From positions 1-63,769 of the forward strand of contig PXBG01000052.1 in assembly GCA_003566995.1 (NCBI GenBank): 63,769 bases of DNA, written 5' to 3'. A program made the translations under genes and the position numbers. The DNA is from Syntrophobacteraceae bacterium (GTDB lineage Bacteria > Desulfobacterota > Syntrophobacteria > Syntrophobacterales > Syntrophobacteraceae). Under the pieces are notes generated by a model. The model did no database searches. It was not told the origin of the DNA and saw nothing but the letters and a program-made list of their open reading frames with translations. Of the stretch, positions 23,834-33,545 are shown piece by piece. The first letter of the stretch is position 1. The number at the start of each line of letters is the position of its first letter.

Positions 23834-25269
23834 GTTTCCTGATCCAGTTCCACCACTTTGAGCAGGTTGGTGGTTCCCGAGACCCCCACAGGAACGCCCG
23901 CTGTGATGATGAGCCGGTCCCACGGCATGGCGACCCCCGCTTTCAGGGCCCAGGTTCGGGCCACTTCAAACATTTGGTCTGTGTCCGAAAAGGATTGCAC
24001 CAGGTTTGGAATCACTCCCCAGGAGAGGTTCAGCTGGCGCAGTGTTTTCAGGCAGTCTGTGAGCCCTATGACAGGGCATGGCGGGCGAAAGCGGGAAACC
24101 AGCCTGGCTGTGCCTCCCGAGGATGTGCTGGCCACGATGGCTGCTGCCTCCAGATCGATGGCAAGCCAGCACGCTGCCCGGCTGATGGCCGCTGCCGTTC
24201 CGGGAAGCGTGGCCGTGGTGGATTCGTCCATGAAGGATTTGTCTCCCAGGTAGCGTTCCGTGGTTCTCGCAATGCGGTCCAGTACGGACACGGATTCCAT
24301 GGGGTAGGAACCCACCGTTGTTTCGTCGGAGAGCATCAGGGCGTCTGTGCCGTCGAGAACGGCATTGGCCACGTCCGTGGCCTCGGCACGGGTGGGACGG
24401 GGGCTGTCCAGCATGGATGTGAGCATTTGCGTGGCGGTGATGACGGGTTTGCCGGCCTGGCGGGCCAGGCGAATGATCTTCTTTTGAATGATCGGCACTT
24501 CCTCCAGAGGCATCTCCACTCCCAGATCTCCCCTGGCCACCATGACCCCATCGACTTTCTCCAGTATTTTTTCAAAGCTTTCCACCGCCTGAGGCTTTTC
24601 TATTTTGGCGATGAGGTGAGGTGGTTTTTCCTGCCGGTCCAGCACGTCTCGGATCAGCTTCAGATCGTTTTCAGTGCGAACAAAGGACAGGGCCACGAAG
24701 TCCACCTCCTCTTCCAGCCCGATGACCAGGTCCTTGCGGTCTTTTTCCGTGAATGCGTTGATACGCAAATGGCTGGAAGGAAGGTTCACTCCTTTCTGGG
24801 AGCGTATGACGCCGCTGGCTATGACATCGCAAAGGGCCCGATTCTCCTGTATCTCCCTCACTGTCACCTGCACCGTTCCATCTGCCAGCAGAATGAGATC
24901 CCCCACGCGGATGTCTTCCAGCAGGTTGGGATAGTTGACGGGAACGTCATCGGGCCCATGGCGCCCTTCGGGACTCAGGGCCACTTGCGTTCCCCGCTCC
25001 AGCAGCATTTCGGGTTTTTTGAGAAAGCCCAGACGAATTTTGGGTCCCCCCAAGTCCTGGAGGATTCCGATTTCCTGTCCGATGGACTTTGACACCTCCC
25101 GAAGCATGTGAATGGTCCTTCGGTGGCTCTCTCTGTCGCCGTGTGAAAAATTCAGCCTGGCCACGTTCATTCCGCTGCGAATGAGCTTCTGGATCTCTTC
25201 CGGGCTGCTGGTCCTGGGCCCGATGGTGCAGACAATCTTGGTGCGGCGGAAAGGGGATGTGGATCTCAT
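23830..25269 (-). CDS. pyk: Pyruvate kinase
   Basis: 479 residues, full length for the bacterial enzyme. Visible landmarks are the start RRTKIVCTIGPRTSS, the substrate site MNVARLNFSHG, LQDLGGPKIR, the active-site block ARGDLGVEMPLEEVP and TRAEATDVANAVLDGTDALMLSDET. It makes pyruvate and ATP from phosphoenolpyruvate and ADP in the last glycolytic step. It is probably cytoplasmic and tetrameric. It lies 74 bases downstream of the pepF stop, so the two may be one transcript. Confidence 0.97.
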   Translation of the reverse strand: MRSTSPFRRTKIVCTIGPRTSSPEEIQKLIRSGMNVARLNFSHGDRESHRRTIHMLREVSKSIGQEIGILQDLGGPKIRLGFLKKPEMLLERGTQVALSPEGRHGPDDVPVNYPNLLEDIRVGDLILLADGTVQVTVREIQENRALCDVIASGVIRSQKGVNLPSSHLRINAFTEKDRKDLVIGLEEEVDFVALSFVRTENDLKLIRDVLDRQEKPPHLIAKIEKPQAVESFEKILEKVDGVMVARGDLGVEMPLEEVPIIQKKIIRLARQAGKPVITATQMLTSMLDSPRPTRAEATDVANAVLDGTDALMLSDETTVGSYPMESVSVLDRIARTTERYLGDKSFMDESTTATLPGTAAAISRAACWLAIDLEAAAIVASTSSGGTARLVSRFRPPCPVIGLTDCLKTLRQLNLSWGVIPNLVQSFSDTDQMFEVARTWALKAGVAMPWDRLIITAGVPVGVSGTTNLLKVVELDQET

Positions 25270-25343
25270 GAGCAGGTCCTCTTCATCTATATGAGTATGA
25301 TTTCAAATCAGACCCCGGAAATGATCATCAAAATCCGGTCCGA

Positions 25344-27179
25344 TCATTCCACGGAATGGTTTTGATCCCCTCGCATGGCCTCACCGGGGTTCCCTGGAAC
25401 TGCAGCGAAGAGATTCTCCCCTTCCTCGAGCAGCCCTTCCACAAAACTCAAACCCCCGTGCCAGAACTGTTCCCGTGTCAGGTCGATTCCGAAGGGAGAG
25501 AGCAGTTCCTGAGGATTTTCCTTCCCTCCCGCGGCGAGGAGAGCGAGGTACTTGTCCGTGAACGATTCCCCCTCCTTCTGGTACCGGTCGTATAGGGAGA
25601 GCACGAGGAGTTCTCCGAAAGCGTAGGCGTAGACGTATCCCGGGGCGTGAACGAAGTGGGGTATGTAGGACCACCAAATTTTGTAATGGTCCAGAAGTTG
25701 GACAGACTCACCGAACATGGCCTTTTGGGTTTCCATCCAGATTTTCGAAATTTGATCGCTGGAGAGTTCTCCCTGGGTTCTTCGGGACCGGTGGATTCCC
25801 TCTTCAAAGCGATTCATGGCCACTTGCCGAAAAACGGTTGCAAAAATGTCTTCCAGCTTGGCGCAGACAAATGCCAGCTTTTCCCGGGCAGAGGGGGTTT
25901 TTTTGAGAAGGTGCTGAAAGACAAGCATTTCCCCAAAAACAGATGCCGTTTCCGCTGTGGTCAAAGGCGTTTCGGCATTGAAAAGCCCCTGTTCGCGTGC
26001 GAGAAACTGATGAATTCCATGGCCCAGTTCGTGGGCGAGGGTCATCACATCCCGGGGTGACCCGCTGTAGTTGAGAAGAATGTACGGGTGCACCGAGGGA
26101 ACAGTGGGATGGGAGAAAGCTCCGCTTCTCTTTCCCCATGCGATGGGTGCGTGGATCCAGCCTTTTTCAAAGAACTCATTTGCGGTTTCAGCCATTGGCA
26201 ATGAGAAATCCTTCAGGGCGGACAAAACCGTCTCCCGGGCTTCATTCCAGGTGAATGTCTTTTGGGAGAGGCCGGGCAGAGGCGCGTAGCGATCGTAGTC
26301 AAAGAGTTTTTCCAGGCCCAGCACCTTCTTTTTCAATGCGTAGTAGCGCTGGACGATGTCATACCTGGAAACCACCGTGTTCACCAGGACTTCGACCATT
26401 TGGTCGTCTGCTTCATTGGCAAGGTTTCGGGCTTTCAGCCAGTGGGGATAATTCCTTTGACGGTCGTCAATGGCCTTTTCCAGGAGAAGCGTGTTGGTGA
26501 TATGGGCGAGCACATGCAGATTTCCCTGAAGGCCCTCCGTGAGTTCCTCTGCGGCGGCTGTTCGGACTTCCCGGTCTTGGTGATAGAGGTCCTTGAGCAC
26601 CTCCGACTGGGTCCGCTTCCCGGGTCCGAACTGAAGCCCGCTGAGCATTTTGTCGAAAAGGGTGGTCCAGGCGCTTCTGCCCGCGGGTTCACGTTCTGTG
26701 AGCAGCTTTTCCTCGGTTTCACTGAGAATATGATCTTTGTATCTTCTGAGAGATTGCAGGTGATGGCGGTAATGAGAAAGTTGCGGTGCTGAGAGAAGTT
26801 TTTCCGCCTGAGAGTCCGGCAGCTGGATCCAGTCCAGCTCAAAGAAAAGAGTGTCTCGGTGCACGCTGCTGTGAAATTCTCTCGAGGATTGAAGGAGTGC
26901 GCTTGCCTCCGGGTCGTGAGTCTGAGTGGAAAAATTGAGGTAGGCGTAAGAGACCAGGCGCACCAGCCGTTCCTGCAGTTCCTCGTATTGCTGCAATGCC
27001 AGCAAAAACTCTTGAGCGTCGAGCGAGTCCAGGCGGCCGGCATACTTTTTTGAAAATTCCGCGGCCGTGCGAAGGCACCAGTCACGGTCAGCGGATAGAG
27101 AGGGTGCCTCAGGGCCCCCATAAAGGTCATCCAGTCTCCAGACCACGTCCTTCAATTCAGGCTGTTGGGTTTGTGTCAT
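25344..27179 (-). CDS. pepF: M3-family oligoendopeptidase (PepF-like)
   Basis: 611 residues. The thermolysin-like zinc motif HELGH (383-387, TLAHELGHGIHQFLA) and the downstream glutamate helix (ETASVFGEML) are intact, and the N-terminal PepF/M3B helices are present. The enzyme cleaves oligopeptides of about 7-17 residues in the cytoplasm. GGGGAG lies six bases upstream of ATG 27179. It is flanked by pyk and a GlcD-like oxidase on the same strand. Confidence 0.95.
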   Translation of the reverse strand: MTQTQQPELKDVVWRLDDLYGGPEAPSLSADRDWCLRTAAEFSKKYAGRLDSLDAQEFLLALQQYEELQERLVRLVSYAYLNFSTQTHDPEASALLQSSREFHSSVHRDTLFFELDWIQLPDSQAEKLLSAPQLSHYRHHLQSLRRYKDHILSETEEKLLTEREPAGRSAWTTLFDKMLSGLQFGPGKRTQSEVLKDLYHQDREVRTAAAEELTEGLQGNLHVLAHITNTLLLEKAIDDRQRNYPHWLKARNLANEADDQMVEVLVNTVVSRYDIVQRYYALKKKVLGLEKLFDYDRYAPLPGLSQKTFTWNEARETVLSALKDFSLPMAETANEFFEKGWIHAPIAWGKRSGAFSHPTVPSVHPYILLNYSGSPRDVMTLAHELGHGIHQFLAREQGLFNAETPLTTAETASVFGEMLVFQHLLKKTPSAREKLAFVCAKLEDIFATVFRQVAMNRFEEGIHRSRRTQGELSSDQISKIWMETQKAMFGESVQLLDHYKIWWSYIPHFVHAPGYVYAYAFGELLVLSLYDRYQKEGESFTDKYLALLAAGGKENPQELLSPFGIDLTREQFWHGGLSFVEGLLEEGENLFAAVPGNPGEAMRGDQNHSVE

Positions 27180-27237
27180 GTCGTCTCCCCTGGGTGGAGA
27201 ATTCTGAGAAAGTTCACCTGGCGCAATCCTTTCAGGA

Positions 27238-28656
27238 CTATGGCTGGAAAAAGGCTCTGTCGGGCAGGAACATTTTTCCTGGGTTCATGATGTTGTTGGG
27301 ATCAAGGGCCTGTTTGATTTTCAGCATGGTTTCATACCCCACACTTCCCACCTCCCACATGAAAAAAGGGGACTTGGTGATGCCGACGCCATGTTCGCCC
27401 GAAAGGGTGCCCCCAAGATCCAAAACGGTCCGGAAGAGTTCTTCAACCGCCTTTTCCGCCCTTTTGAGTTCGTCATGGTTTTTCCGGTCGAGCATGATGT
27501 TGGTGTGAATGTTTCCGTCTCCCGCGTGACCGAAGCTCACGATGGTGAGTCTGTACTTGTCCGCCAATCTTCTGATGTGGTGAATCAGAGCGGGTATTTG
27601 AGCGCGGGGGACAGTGACGTCCTCGTTGATTTTGCCCGGCCTGATTCGGCCGAGAGCAGGGGATATGGCCCTCCTGGCACGCCATATTCTTTCACGGTCT
27701 GTGGGGGACGCCGCCACGTCCACCTCGCTGGCTCCCTTTTCTTTGCAGATGGTTTCGACCTGAGCCATGTCATGGGCCAAAAGATCTTCACGCCCATCCA
27801 CTTCGATGATGAGCATCGCTTCGCAGTCCTGTGGAAGGCCCATGTGGAGATGATTTTCCACCACCTCAAGCGTGGATTGATCCATCAGTTCCAGGGTGGA
27901 TGGAATGATGCGCGATTTCAAGATGTGCGAAACGGCCAGAGCCGCATTTTCGATGCGCGGAAAAAGGGCCATCATGGTGCGAACGGCTTCTGGGGCTGGC
28001 AGAAGGCGAAGGATGACCTTGGTGAACACTCCCAGCGTCCCTTCCGATCCCACCATGAGCCGGGTGAGGTCGTATCCCACAACCCCTTTGTAGGTCTTTT
28101 TGCCCGTCTGCAGAATGGAACCCGTGGGCAGGACCAGTTCCATTCCCAGAATATAGTCCCGGGTGACCCCGTACTTGACCGCCCTGGGGCCCCCGGAGCA
28201 CATGGCCACGTTGCCGCCCAGGGTCGAAAATTGAAGACTCGCTGGATCGGGAGGATAAAAGAGACCATGCTCCGAAACCCGTTTTTGAAGGTCTCCCGTG
28301 ATGACACCGGGTTCGACCACGGCAATCATGTCATCTTCATCGATCTCCAGGATTCGGTTGAAATGGTTCATGGCCATCACGATGCCTCCCCCTTTGGGAA
28401 TGGCGGCACCGACAATACCGCTTCCCGCTCCCCTCGGGAAAAGGGGAATAAGGTGGCGATTGGCCAGTTTCACAAGTTCCGACACTGCCTGCACCGTCTC
28501 AGGGAACACAACACACTGAGGGGAAGCCGCGAGCTTGCTCGCGTCATAGCCGTAGCAGGCGCAATCTTCCTGGGAGGTGAGCACATTTTGTGGGCCCACC
28601 AAGGAGCGGATTTGGGAGAGTGGCAGGGGGCGCTGATCCATGGCTGTGCTCGTCAT
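27238..28656 (-). CDS. FAD-linked oxidase, GlcD / D-lactate dehydrogenase-like
   Basis: About 472 residues. The FAD-binding PP-loop region (VVFPETVQAVSELVKLAN, PRGAGSGIVGAAIPKGGGIV) and the C-terminal FAD-oxidase domain ending SGEHGVGITKSPF and ALDPNNIMNPGKMF are complete. These are the hallmarks of GlcD, DLD and related 2-hydroxyacid dehydrogenases. No GlcE or GlcF/Fe-S partner is adjacent, so the electron acceptor is unclear. Candidate ATG starts at 28719, 28698, 28656 and 28641 all lack a good ribosome site; 28656 is a compromise. Confidence 0.9.
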   Translation of the reverse strand: MTSTAMDQRPLPLSQIRSLVGPQNVLTSQEDCACYGYDASKLAASPQCVVFPETVQAVSELVKLANRHLIPLFPRGAGSGIVGAAIPKGGGIVMAMNHFNRILEIDEDDMIAVVEPGVITGDLQKRVSEHGLFYPPDPASLQFSTLGGNVAMCSGGPRAVKYGVTRDYILGMELVLPTGSILQTGKKTYKGVVGYDLTRLMVGSEGTLGVFTKVILRLLPAPEAVRTMMALFPRIENAALAVSHILKSRIIPSTLELMDQSTLEVVENHLHMGLPQDCEAMLIIEVDGREDLLAHDMAQVETICKEKGASEVDVAASPTDRERIWRARRAISPALGRIRPGKINEDVTVPRAQIPALIHHIRRLADKYRLTIVSFGHAGDGNIHTNIMLDRKNHDELKRAEKAVEELFRTVLDLGGTLSGEHGVGITKSPFFMWEVGSVGYETMLKIKQALDPNNIMNPGKMFLPDRAFFQP

Positions 28657-29099
28657 TGGTTTGCAAACAGGGATGTGAAGGTGGAGCACGAAACTCATGC
28701 CTGAAAATTCATTATACAAAAATTCATGGGTCTTTCCAGACCCTGCGTTTCAATGTTTCACCGCCGGGAGCACGGGGATGATTCCCCCTCCGCCCCTGAT
28801 CCATACAGAGGAAGCGTGGCTGCACCGCAAGTTCACATTCGCCTCCACGATCGAGAAGGGTTGTCTTCTGCGTGTATGCCTGCGGAAACATCGACGGCGG
28901 GCGATGGAAAAGAGGGGGAGAGAAAATGCGGGTTTTTCCCTTTGGAGGCGTAAAAGAGTCTGCTATTAATCTTATATTTCCTCACATCCCTGTAGTAGAA
29001 ATGTCCTGTTGACGGGTCATGGGCGCGGGGAGGATCCGCCTTTTGTTGGGCTTTTCCCCCATGATCATTTTTATCTTTCACCTCTTGAGGATTTCTGCC
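28657..29099. other. Divergent region between the GlcD-like and NamZ genes
   Basis: 443 bases with no gene I can support. It probably holds the two divergent promoters; TATTAAT around 28969 is an AT-rich -10-like element without a clear -35. Confidence 0.4.
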
Positions 29100-30278
29100 A
29101 TGTCCCACGATTTCAGGCTTGGGCTGGAAACGTTGATTGATAAACCGCCTTCCTGGTTCACAAGCGCCCGGCTGGGACTTGTCGTCAATCAGGCTTCCTG
29201 GACGAGCGGCTTTGAAGCAGCGTGGACCATGATTGCCCGGTCCGGTGGAAACATTTCCTGTATTTTTTCGCCGCAGCATGGGTTCCTCGGGGAAAAGCAG
29301 GCCAACATGATTGAATCTGACCACGGATGGCATGAGGGGCTGAATGTGCCGGTCATGAGCCTCTACGGAAGGGAGCGGCAACCCACGGAAGAGATGCTGC
29401 GGCTTGTGGATGTGCTGGTGGTGGATCTGCAGGACGTGGGGACAAGGGTCTACACCTATGGAGCCACCATGGGGCTCTGCCTGGAGGCCGCGGCGAAACA
29501 GGGGGTCAAGTTTGTTGTGCTCGACAGGCCCAATCCCATCGACGGAGAGACGGTGGAAGGGAACACCGTTCACGGGGAATGCCGTTCTTTTGTGGGACTT
29601 TATCCCTTGCCCATGCGCCATGGAATGACCATGGGAGAGATGGCGGCCTTCATCGCCGATTCCAAGGCCATGGACTGTGATCTTGAAGTTTTTCCCATGA
29701 AGGGATGGAAAAGGAGCGATTTCTATTTTCAAACTCCTCTGCCCTGGTTTTTCCCTTCGCCCAACATGCCTTCATGGGAGACCGCCCTTGTGTATGCGGG
29801 AATGGTTCTGCTGGAAGGCACAAATGTCAGTGAAGGCCGGGGGACCACCCTTCCTTTTCATTTGTTTGGAGCTCCTTTCATCCAACAGGAAAAGCTGCTC
29901 CGGCAACTTGAAAAGCATTCCCTTCAGGGGGTCGCTTTTCGCCCCGTCAGTTTTGAACCGGCTTTTGACAAGTGGCGGGGGGAGCTGTGTCACGGCTTTC
30001 AGGTGCATGTTACGGAAATGAGGAAGTTTTCTCCCTACAGGACAGGACTTGCCCTCCTTGGTTCGCTGCTTCAGACACACGGGAACGATTTCCGGTGGCT
30101 GCCTCCTCCCTATGAGTATGAATGGGAAAAGCAGCCCATCGACATCTTGATCGGGAACGCGGACATCAGAAGGATGCTGGAGGAGGGGCTGCAACCGGAG
30201 GAGCTTGAGGCCCTTTGGAGCGATGAGCTGAACCGGTTCATGGACGCAAGGGAGCGGTGCCTTCTCTACGGACCATGA
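29100..30278 (+). CDS. namZ: NamZ-type exo-beta-N-acetylmuramidase (DUF1343)
   Basis: 392 residues from ATG 29100, nine bases after GAGG. Family landmarks are LGLVVNQAS near the N-terminus, IFSPQHGFLGE, PVMSLYG, DVLVVDLQDVGTRVYTY and LDRPNPI, all typical of DUF1343. Characterised members (Bacillus NamZ) release terminal MurNAc from the non-reducing end of peptidoglycan chains. No signal peptide is obvious from this start; the in-frame upstream extension from 29019 is hydrophobic (LLLGFSPMIIFIFHLLRI) and could be a signal sequence, so 29019 is an alternative start. It fits the AmgK pair 5.6 kb upstream. Confidence 0.87.
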   Translation: MSHDFRLGLETLIDKPPSWFTSARLGLVVNQASWTSGFEAAWTMIARSGGNISCIFSPQHGFLGEKQANMIESDHGWHEGLNVPVMSLYGRERQPTEEMLRLVDVLVVDLQDVGTRVYTYGATMGLCLEAAAKQGVKFVVLDRPNPIDGETVEGNTVHGECRSFVGLYPLPMRHGMTMGEMAAFIADSKAMDCDLEVFPMKGWKRSDFYFQTPLPWFFPSPNMPSWETALVYAGMVLLEGTNVSEGRGTTLPFHLFGAPFIQQEKLLRQLEKHSLQGVAFRPVSFEPAFDKWRGELCHGFQVHVTEMRKFSPYRTGLALLGSLLQTHGNDFRWLPPPYEYEWEKQPIDILIGNADIRRMLEEGLQPEELEALWSDELNRFMDARERCLLYGP

Positions 30279-30377
30279 GGATCAGCGTTGGTGGCTCGAA
30301 AGTTTTTCTGACACGCTCAATCTTAGGTTGGAGGAACATGAAGAATGCTTCAGAAGATGACCCTTTTGCTTGGAGCG

Positions 30378-31076
30378 TCAACGAAGTATTTTGCCCAGCC
30401 TGTCAAACCTCACAACACTCTCCTCTGAATCCAGGGTGAAACTGCCACCCCTGTTCCATGACCAGTAGATGATGAACGCTCTCCCCTTGATCTCGTTCAG
30501 TTCCACATAGTCCCAGAAGCGGCTGTCATAACTTTCATCCCGGTTGTCTCCCATCACGAAAAGACTGTTTTCCGGAACGACGAGGGTGTCCATGTTGTCT
30601 CTTGGACTGACACTTGCAGGGAGAATTCGATCATCCGTGTGTTGGACATAGGGCTCCACCAAAAGCTCGTTGTTGACAAAGACCTGCTTGTCCTCGATGC
30701 GCACACTGTCTCCAGGTAGTCCTATGACGCGTTTGATGAAGTCTTTCCCTGGATCCACAGGGTATCTGAACACCACAATGTCCCCGCGCTGAGGGTCGCT
30801 GAAATGGAAAATCTGCCTGTCCGTCATGGGGATCTGGACACCATAGGTGAACTTGTTCACCAGAATGTGGTCGCCCACAAGAAGTGTCCTTTTCATGGAG
30901 CCGGAGGGAATCTTGAAGGCCTGGACCACGAAAGTTCTTATGAAGACAGCCAAAATGACGGCGATGACGATGGCCTCCGCATACTCTCGGAGCACGCTTT
31001 TGGACCGGCCTCGGCCTTTATCTTTCTCCGTGGGGTGGTGCAACGTGTCATCCTCCCTGTGAAATTTTGCAATCAT
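30378..31076 (-). CDS. lepB: Signal peptidase I
   Basis: 232 residues. One N-terminal membrane anchor (AIVIAVILAVFIRTFVVQAF) precedes catalytic Ser60 in IPSGSM and general-base Lys115 in FIKRVIGLPGD; the later box FVMGDNRDESYDSRFWD is also intact. The enzyme removes Sec and Tat signal peptides at the periplasmic face. The N-terminal 25 residues are cytoplasmic and charged. It is convergent with namZ and divergent from pilM. Confidence 0.96.
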   Translation of the reverse strand: MIAKFHREDDTLHHPTEKDKGRGRSKSVLREYAEAIVIAVILAVFIRTFVVQAFKIPSGSMKRTLLVGDHILVNKFTYGVQIPMTDRQIFHFSDPQRGDIVVFRYPVDPGKDFIKRVIGLPGDSVRIEDKQVFVNNELLVEPYVQHTDDRILPASVSPRDNMDTLVVPENSLFVMGDNRDESYDSRFWDYVELNEIKGRAFIIYWSWNRGGSFTLDSEESVVRFDRLGKILR

Positions 31077-31191
31077 GAATTACGAAATAGTAATGACTGT
31101 GGAGATGGGTGGTGCCCGCTGATGGTAAAGATGAAAACAGGAAGAATGTCAACCAAAACATGCGTTCTCTGCCAGGAATGGAACCCTTCTC

Positions 31192-32244
31192 ATGTTTAAT
31201 AGAAAACAGCAACTCGTTGGATTGGACATCGGCTCCAGCTATGTAAAGATCGTTCAGCTTGCGGAAAAGGGTGCCGAATTCAAGCTGTTGAACCTCGGGG
31301 TCGTGCCTTTGCCTTCGGGCACGGTGAAGGAAGGCAGAGTCTTGAATTCCGAAGCCTTGGTGCAATGCGTCAAGGTGTTGACAAAAAACTTGAAAGTGAA
31401 AGAAAAAAAAGTGGCCTCTGCGGTGTCGGGTTACGAGGTGATGATCAAAAAGCTGGAGATTCCCGTGATGACCGAGGAGGAACTCAATGCGCGCATGCAG
31501 ACAGAGCTTCGTCAGTACATTCCCTACAGCCTTGAAGAGGTGGATGTGGACTACGAGATCCTTGGGATATCCAAGGAACGGAGCGGCAACATGGACGTTC
31601 TTCTCGTGGCGGCGAAAAAAGAATCCATCAGGGACTATGTGAGTGCCGTGGAAGCATGCGGCCTGAATGTTCACGTGCTGGATGTGGACTACTTTGCCCT
31701 CAATAACGCTCTCGAGATGACACAGGGCTTCAGGGAGGATTGCCTGGCGCTCATAGACATCGGTTCTCACAAGGCCCTCATGTGCATTGCCGTTCAGGGA
31801 GTTCCCGTTTTCACCCGAGGCCTGGCCATTGGCGGGGAGCAGATCACGGAGCAGATCAGCGAGCAATTGAAGGTCACTTTGGAGGAAGCGGAGCGTCTTA
31901 AGCTGGGAGACGCTTCCCTGGGCATTTCCACAGCAGAACTGGAAAGGGTTTTTGTGTCGGTGATTCAGAGCTGGGTGGGCGAGTGCAAAAGGGCCATCGA
32001 TTTCTATCACAGCAATTACCCCGACAACGGCCTCAAGAAAATTTATCTCAGTGGAGGTTCCTGTCGACTGCCGGGGCTGGAGCAGGTTTTTCGGGAACAC
32101 ATGGATGTGGAGGTGAGCATCTTCAATCCTTTGGAACACATACAGTGGGATTCCAATGGTTTTGATGGGGATTACCTGAACTATATCGGTCCACAAATGG
32201 CCATTCCACTGGGACTGGCGTTAAGGAAGACAAAAGAGAAATGA
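31192..32244 (+). CDS. pilM: Type IV pilus assembly ATPase-like protein PilM
   Basis: 350 residues with the actin-like fold: LVGLDIGSSYVKIVQL (phosphate 1), CLALIDIGSHKALM (phosphate 2) and IYLSGGSCRLPGL (adenosine motif). PilM is a cytoplasmic ring that binds the PilN N-terminal tail. The stop overlaps the pilN start, and the order M-N-O-Q is the canonical alignment-complex operon. The true adjacent PilP gene is missing (see pilQ). Confidence 0.95.
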   Translation: MFNRKQQLVGLDIGSSYVKIVQLAEKGAEFKLLNLGVVPLPSGTVKEGRVLNSEALVQCVKVLTKNLKVKEKKVASAVSGYEVMIKKLEIPVMTEEELNARMQTELRQYIPYSLEEVDVDYEILGISKERSGNMDVLLVAAKKESIRDYVSAVEACGLNVHVLDVDYFALNNALEMTQGFREDCLALIDIGSHKALMCIAVQGVPVFTRGLAIGGEQITEQISEQLKVTLEEAERLKLGDASLGISTAELERVFVSVIQSWVGECKRAIDFYHSNYPDNGLKKIYLSGGSCRLPGLEQVFREHMDVEVSIFNPLEHIQWDSNGFDGDYLNYIGPQMAIPLGLALRKTKEK

Positions 32245-32834
32245 TTCAGATAAATCTAATCCCTGAAAAGGTCCGCAAAACCAGGGACACGACCCGCCAG
32301 TTCATTGCCCTGTACGTTTCGAGCATGGTTCTTGCTACCTTGGGCGTCGGTTATCTCTGGCATTCCATGAACCATGAAAAAGCTTCCCTTGAGAGGCAGG
32401 TTTCCCGGCTGGACAGGGAAATCCAAAAATACGCAAAATATGACCGGATGCTCAGGGATCTCACTCAAAAGGCAGAGGTCATCGAGAAGAAGACGTCCAT
32501 CATTCAGAGCCTTCAAAAAGATCGGGACACCATGGTGAGGGTCCTGGCCGCCTTGAGCGTGGAACTGCCCGCCGACAAGATGTGGTTCGAACGGCTCAAT
32601 CAATCGGGGAACACGGTGACCCTGGATGGAACGGCTCTGAACAATGAGAGCATCGTTGAGTTCATGAGAAACCTGGAGTCTTCGCCCATGGTGGAGCGAG
32701 GCAGTGTCCACCTCACCCACTCGCGAAGGGTCAGGGTGAACGAATCCAACCTGAGAGAATTCCGCATCAGCTATCGTTTCTTTTCGTTTTCACAAATGCA
32801 GGCGCAGGCCAAACTGGAAAAGAACACGCCATGA
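32241..32834 (+). CDS. pilN: Type IV pilus inner-membrane protein PilN
   Basis: 197 residues. The N-terminal MIQINLIPEKVRK carries the INL(I/L)P sequence that docks into PilM. One membrane helix (about residues 22-42) and a coiled coil (KASLERQVSRLDREIQKYA) follow, then a periplasmic ferredoxin-like domain. It overlaps pilM by 4 bases and pilO by 4 bases. Confidence 0.93.
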   Translation: MIQINLIPEKVRKTRDTTRQFIALYVSSMVLATLGVGYLWHSMNHEKASLERQVSRLDREIQKYAKYDRMLRDLTQKAEVIEKKTSIIQSLQKDRDTMVRVLAALSVELPADKMWFERLNQSGNTVTLDGTALNNESIVEFMRNLESSPMVERGSVHLTHSRRVRVNESNLREFRISYRFFSFSQMQAQAKLEKNTP

Positions 32835-33454
32835 TCAAAAATCCGTTTCAGTCACTCGCGCTCAAAGAGAAGGTCGAGTCTCTCACGGCGCAGCAAAAGA
32901 TCCTCCTTTTTGTGGCCACCTTCGTGGTCCTGGTAGGGGGTTTCTATTTCTTTCAATATAAAGACCTGTCCAGCAGCATCGACCGCCTGAAAGGCCAGGT
33001 CACGCAGAAAGAGCGGGATCTGGCCAGGCTTAAAAGTGCCGCCCAGCAGGTGGCTGTTCTGGAAAAAAAGCTTGTCCAATCGGAGGAGGAATTCAGCCGG
33101 CTCCTCACGTTATTGCCCGATCAGAGAGAAATACCGGGGTTTTTGGAAAGTGTTTCCATGCTTGGAGCAGAAGTGGGTTTGGAGAACATATTGTTCCAGC
33201 CGCAGTCGGAACGTGTTGAAGGGTTTTATGCCGCCATACCGGTCAAGCTGGATCTTGTGGGAACCTATCATGAACTGGGAATTTTTTTGGACCGGGTGAG
33301 CAAACTGGACCGAATTCTGAGAGTGCAAAACCTGAATCTTTCACGTCAGAGAAACGAGGCATTGCTTCAAGTGGGCTGCACCATTGAAACATACAGGTTC
33401 CTGGACAACCCGGTGGAACCGCAACGCACCTCCGCCAAAAGGAGATCCAGGTGA
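32831..33454 (+). CDS. pilO: Type IV pilus inner-membrane protein PilO
   Basis: 207 residues. One membrane segment (LLFVATFVVLVGGFYFFQ), a coiled coil (SSIDRLKGQVTQKERDLARLK) and a periplasmic core domain (IPVKLDLVGTYHELGIFLDRVSKLDRI-type) are all typical of PilO. It heterodimerises with PilN. The 4-base overlap with pilN indicates coupling. Confidence 0.93.
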   Translation: MIKNPFQSLALKEKVESLTAQQKILLFVATFVVLVGGFYFFQYKDLSSSIDRLKGQVTQKERDLARLKSAAQQVAVLEKKLVQSEEEFSRLLTLLPDQREIPGFLESVSMLGAEVGLENILFQPQSERVEGFYAAIPVKLDLVGTYHELGIFLDRVSKLDRILRVQNLNLSRQRNEALLQVGCTIETYRFLDNPVEPQRTSAKRRSR

Positions 33455-33545
33455 GCGGGGGGTTAGAAAAGTTTGACGGGGTGAAGGTCCGACGGGCATG
33501 CAGTGCTCTGATGGCGACAAGGGTGGGTTGGAAGACGGGGGCTTT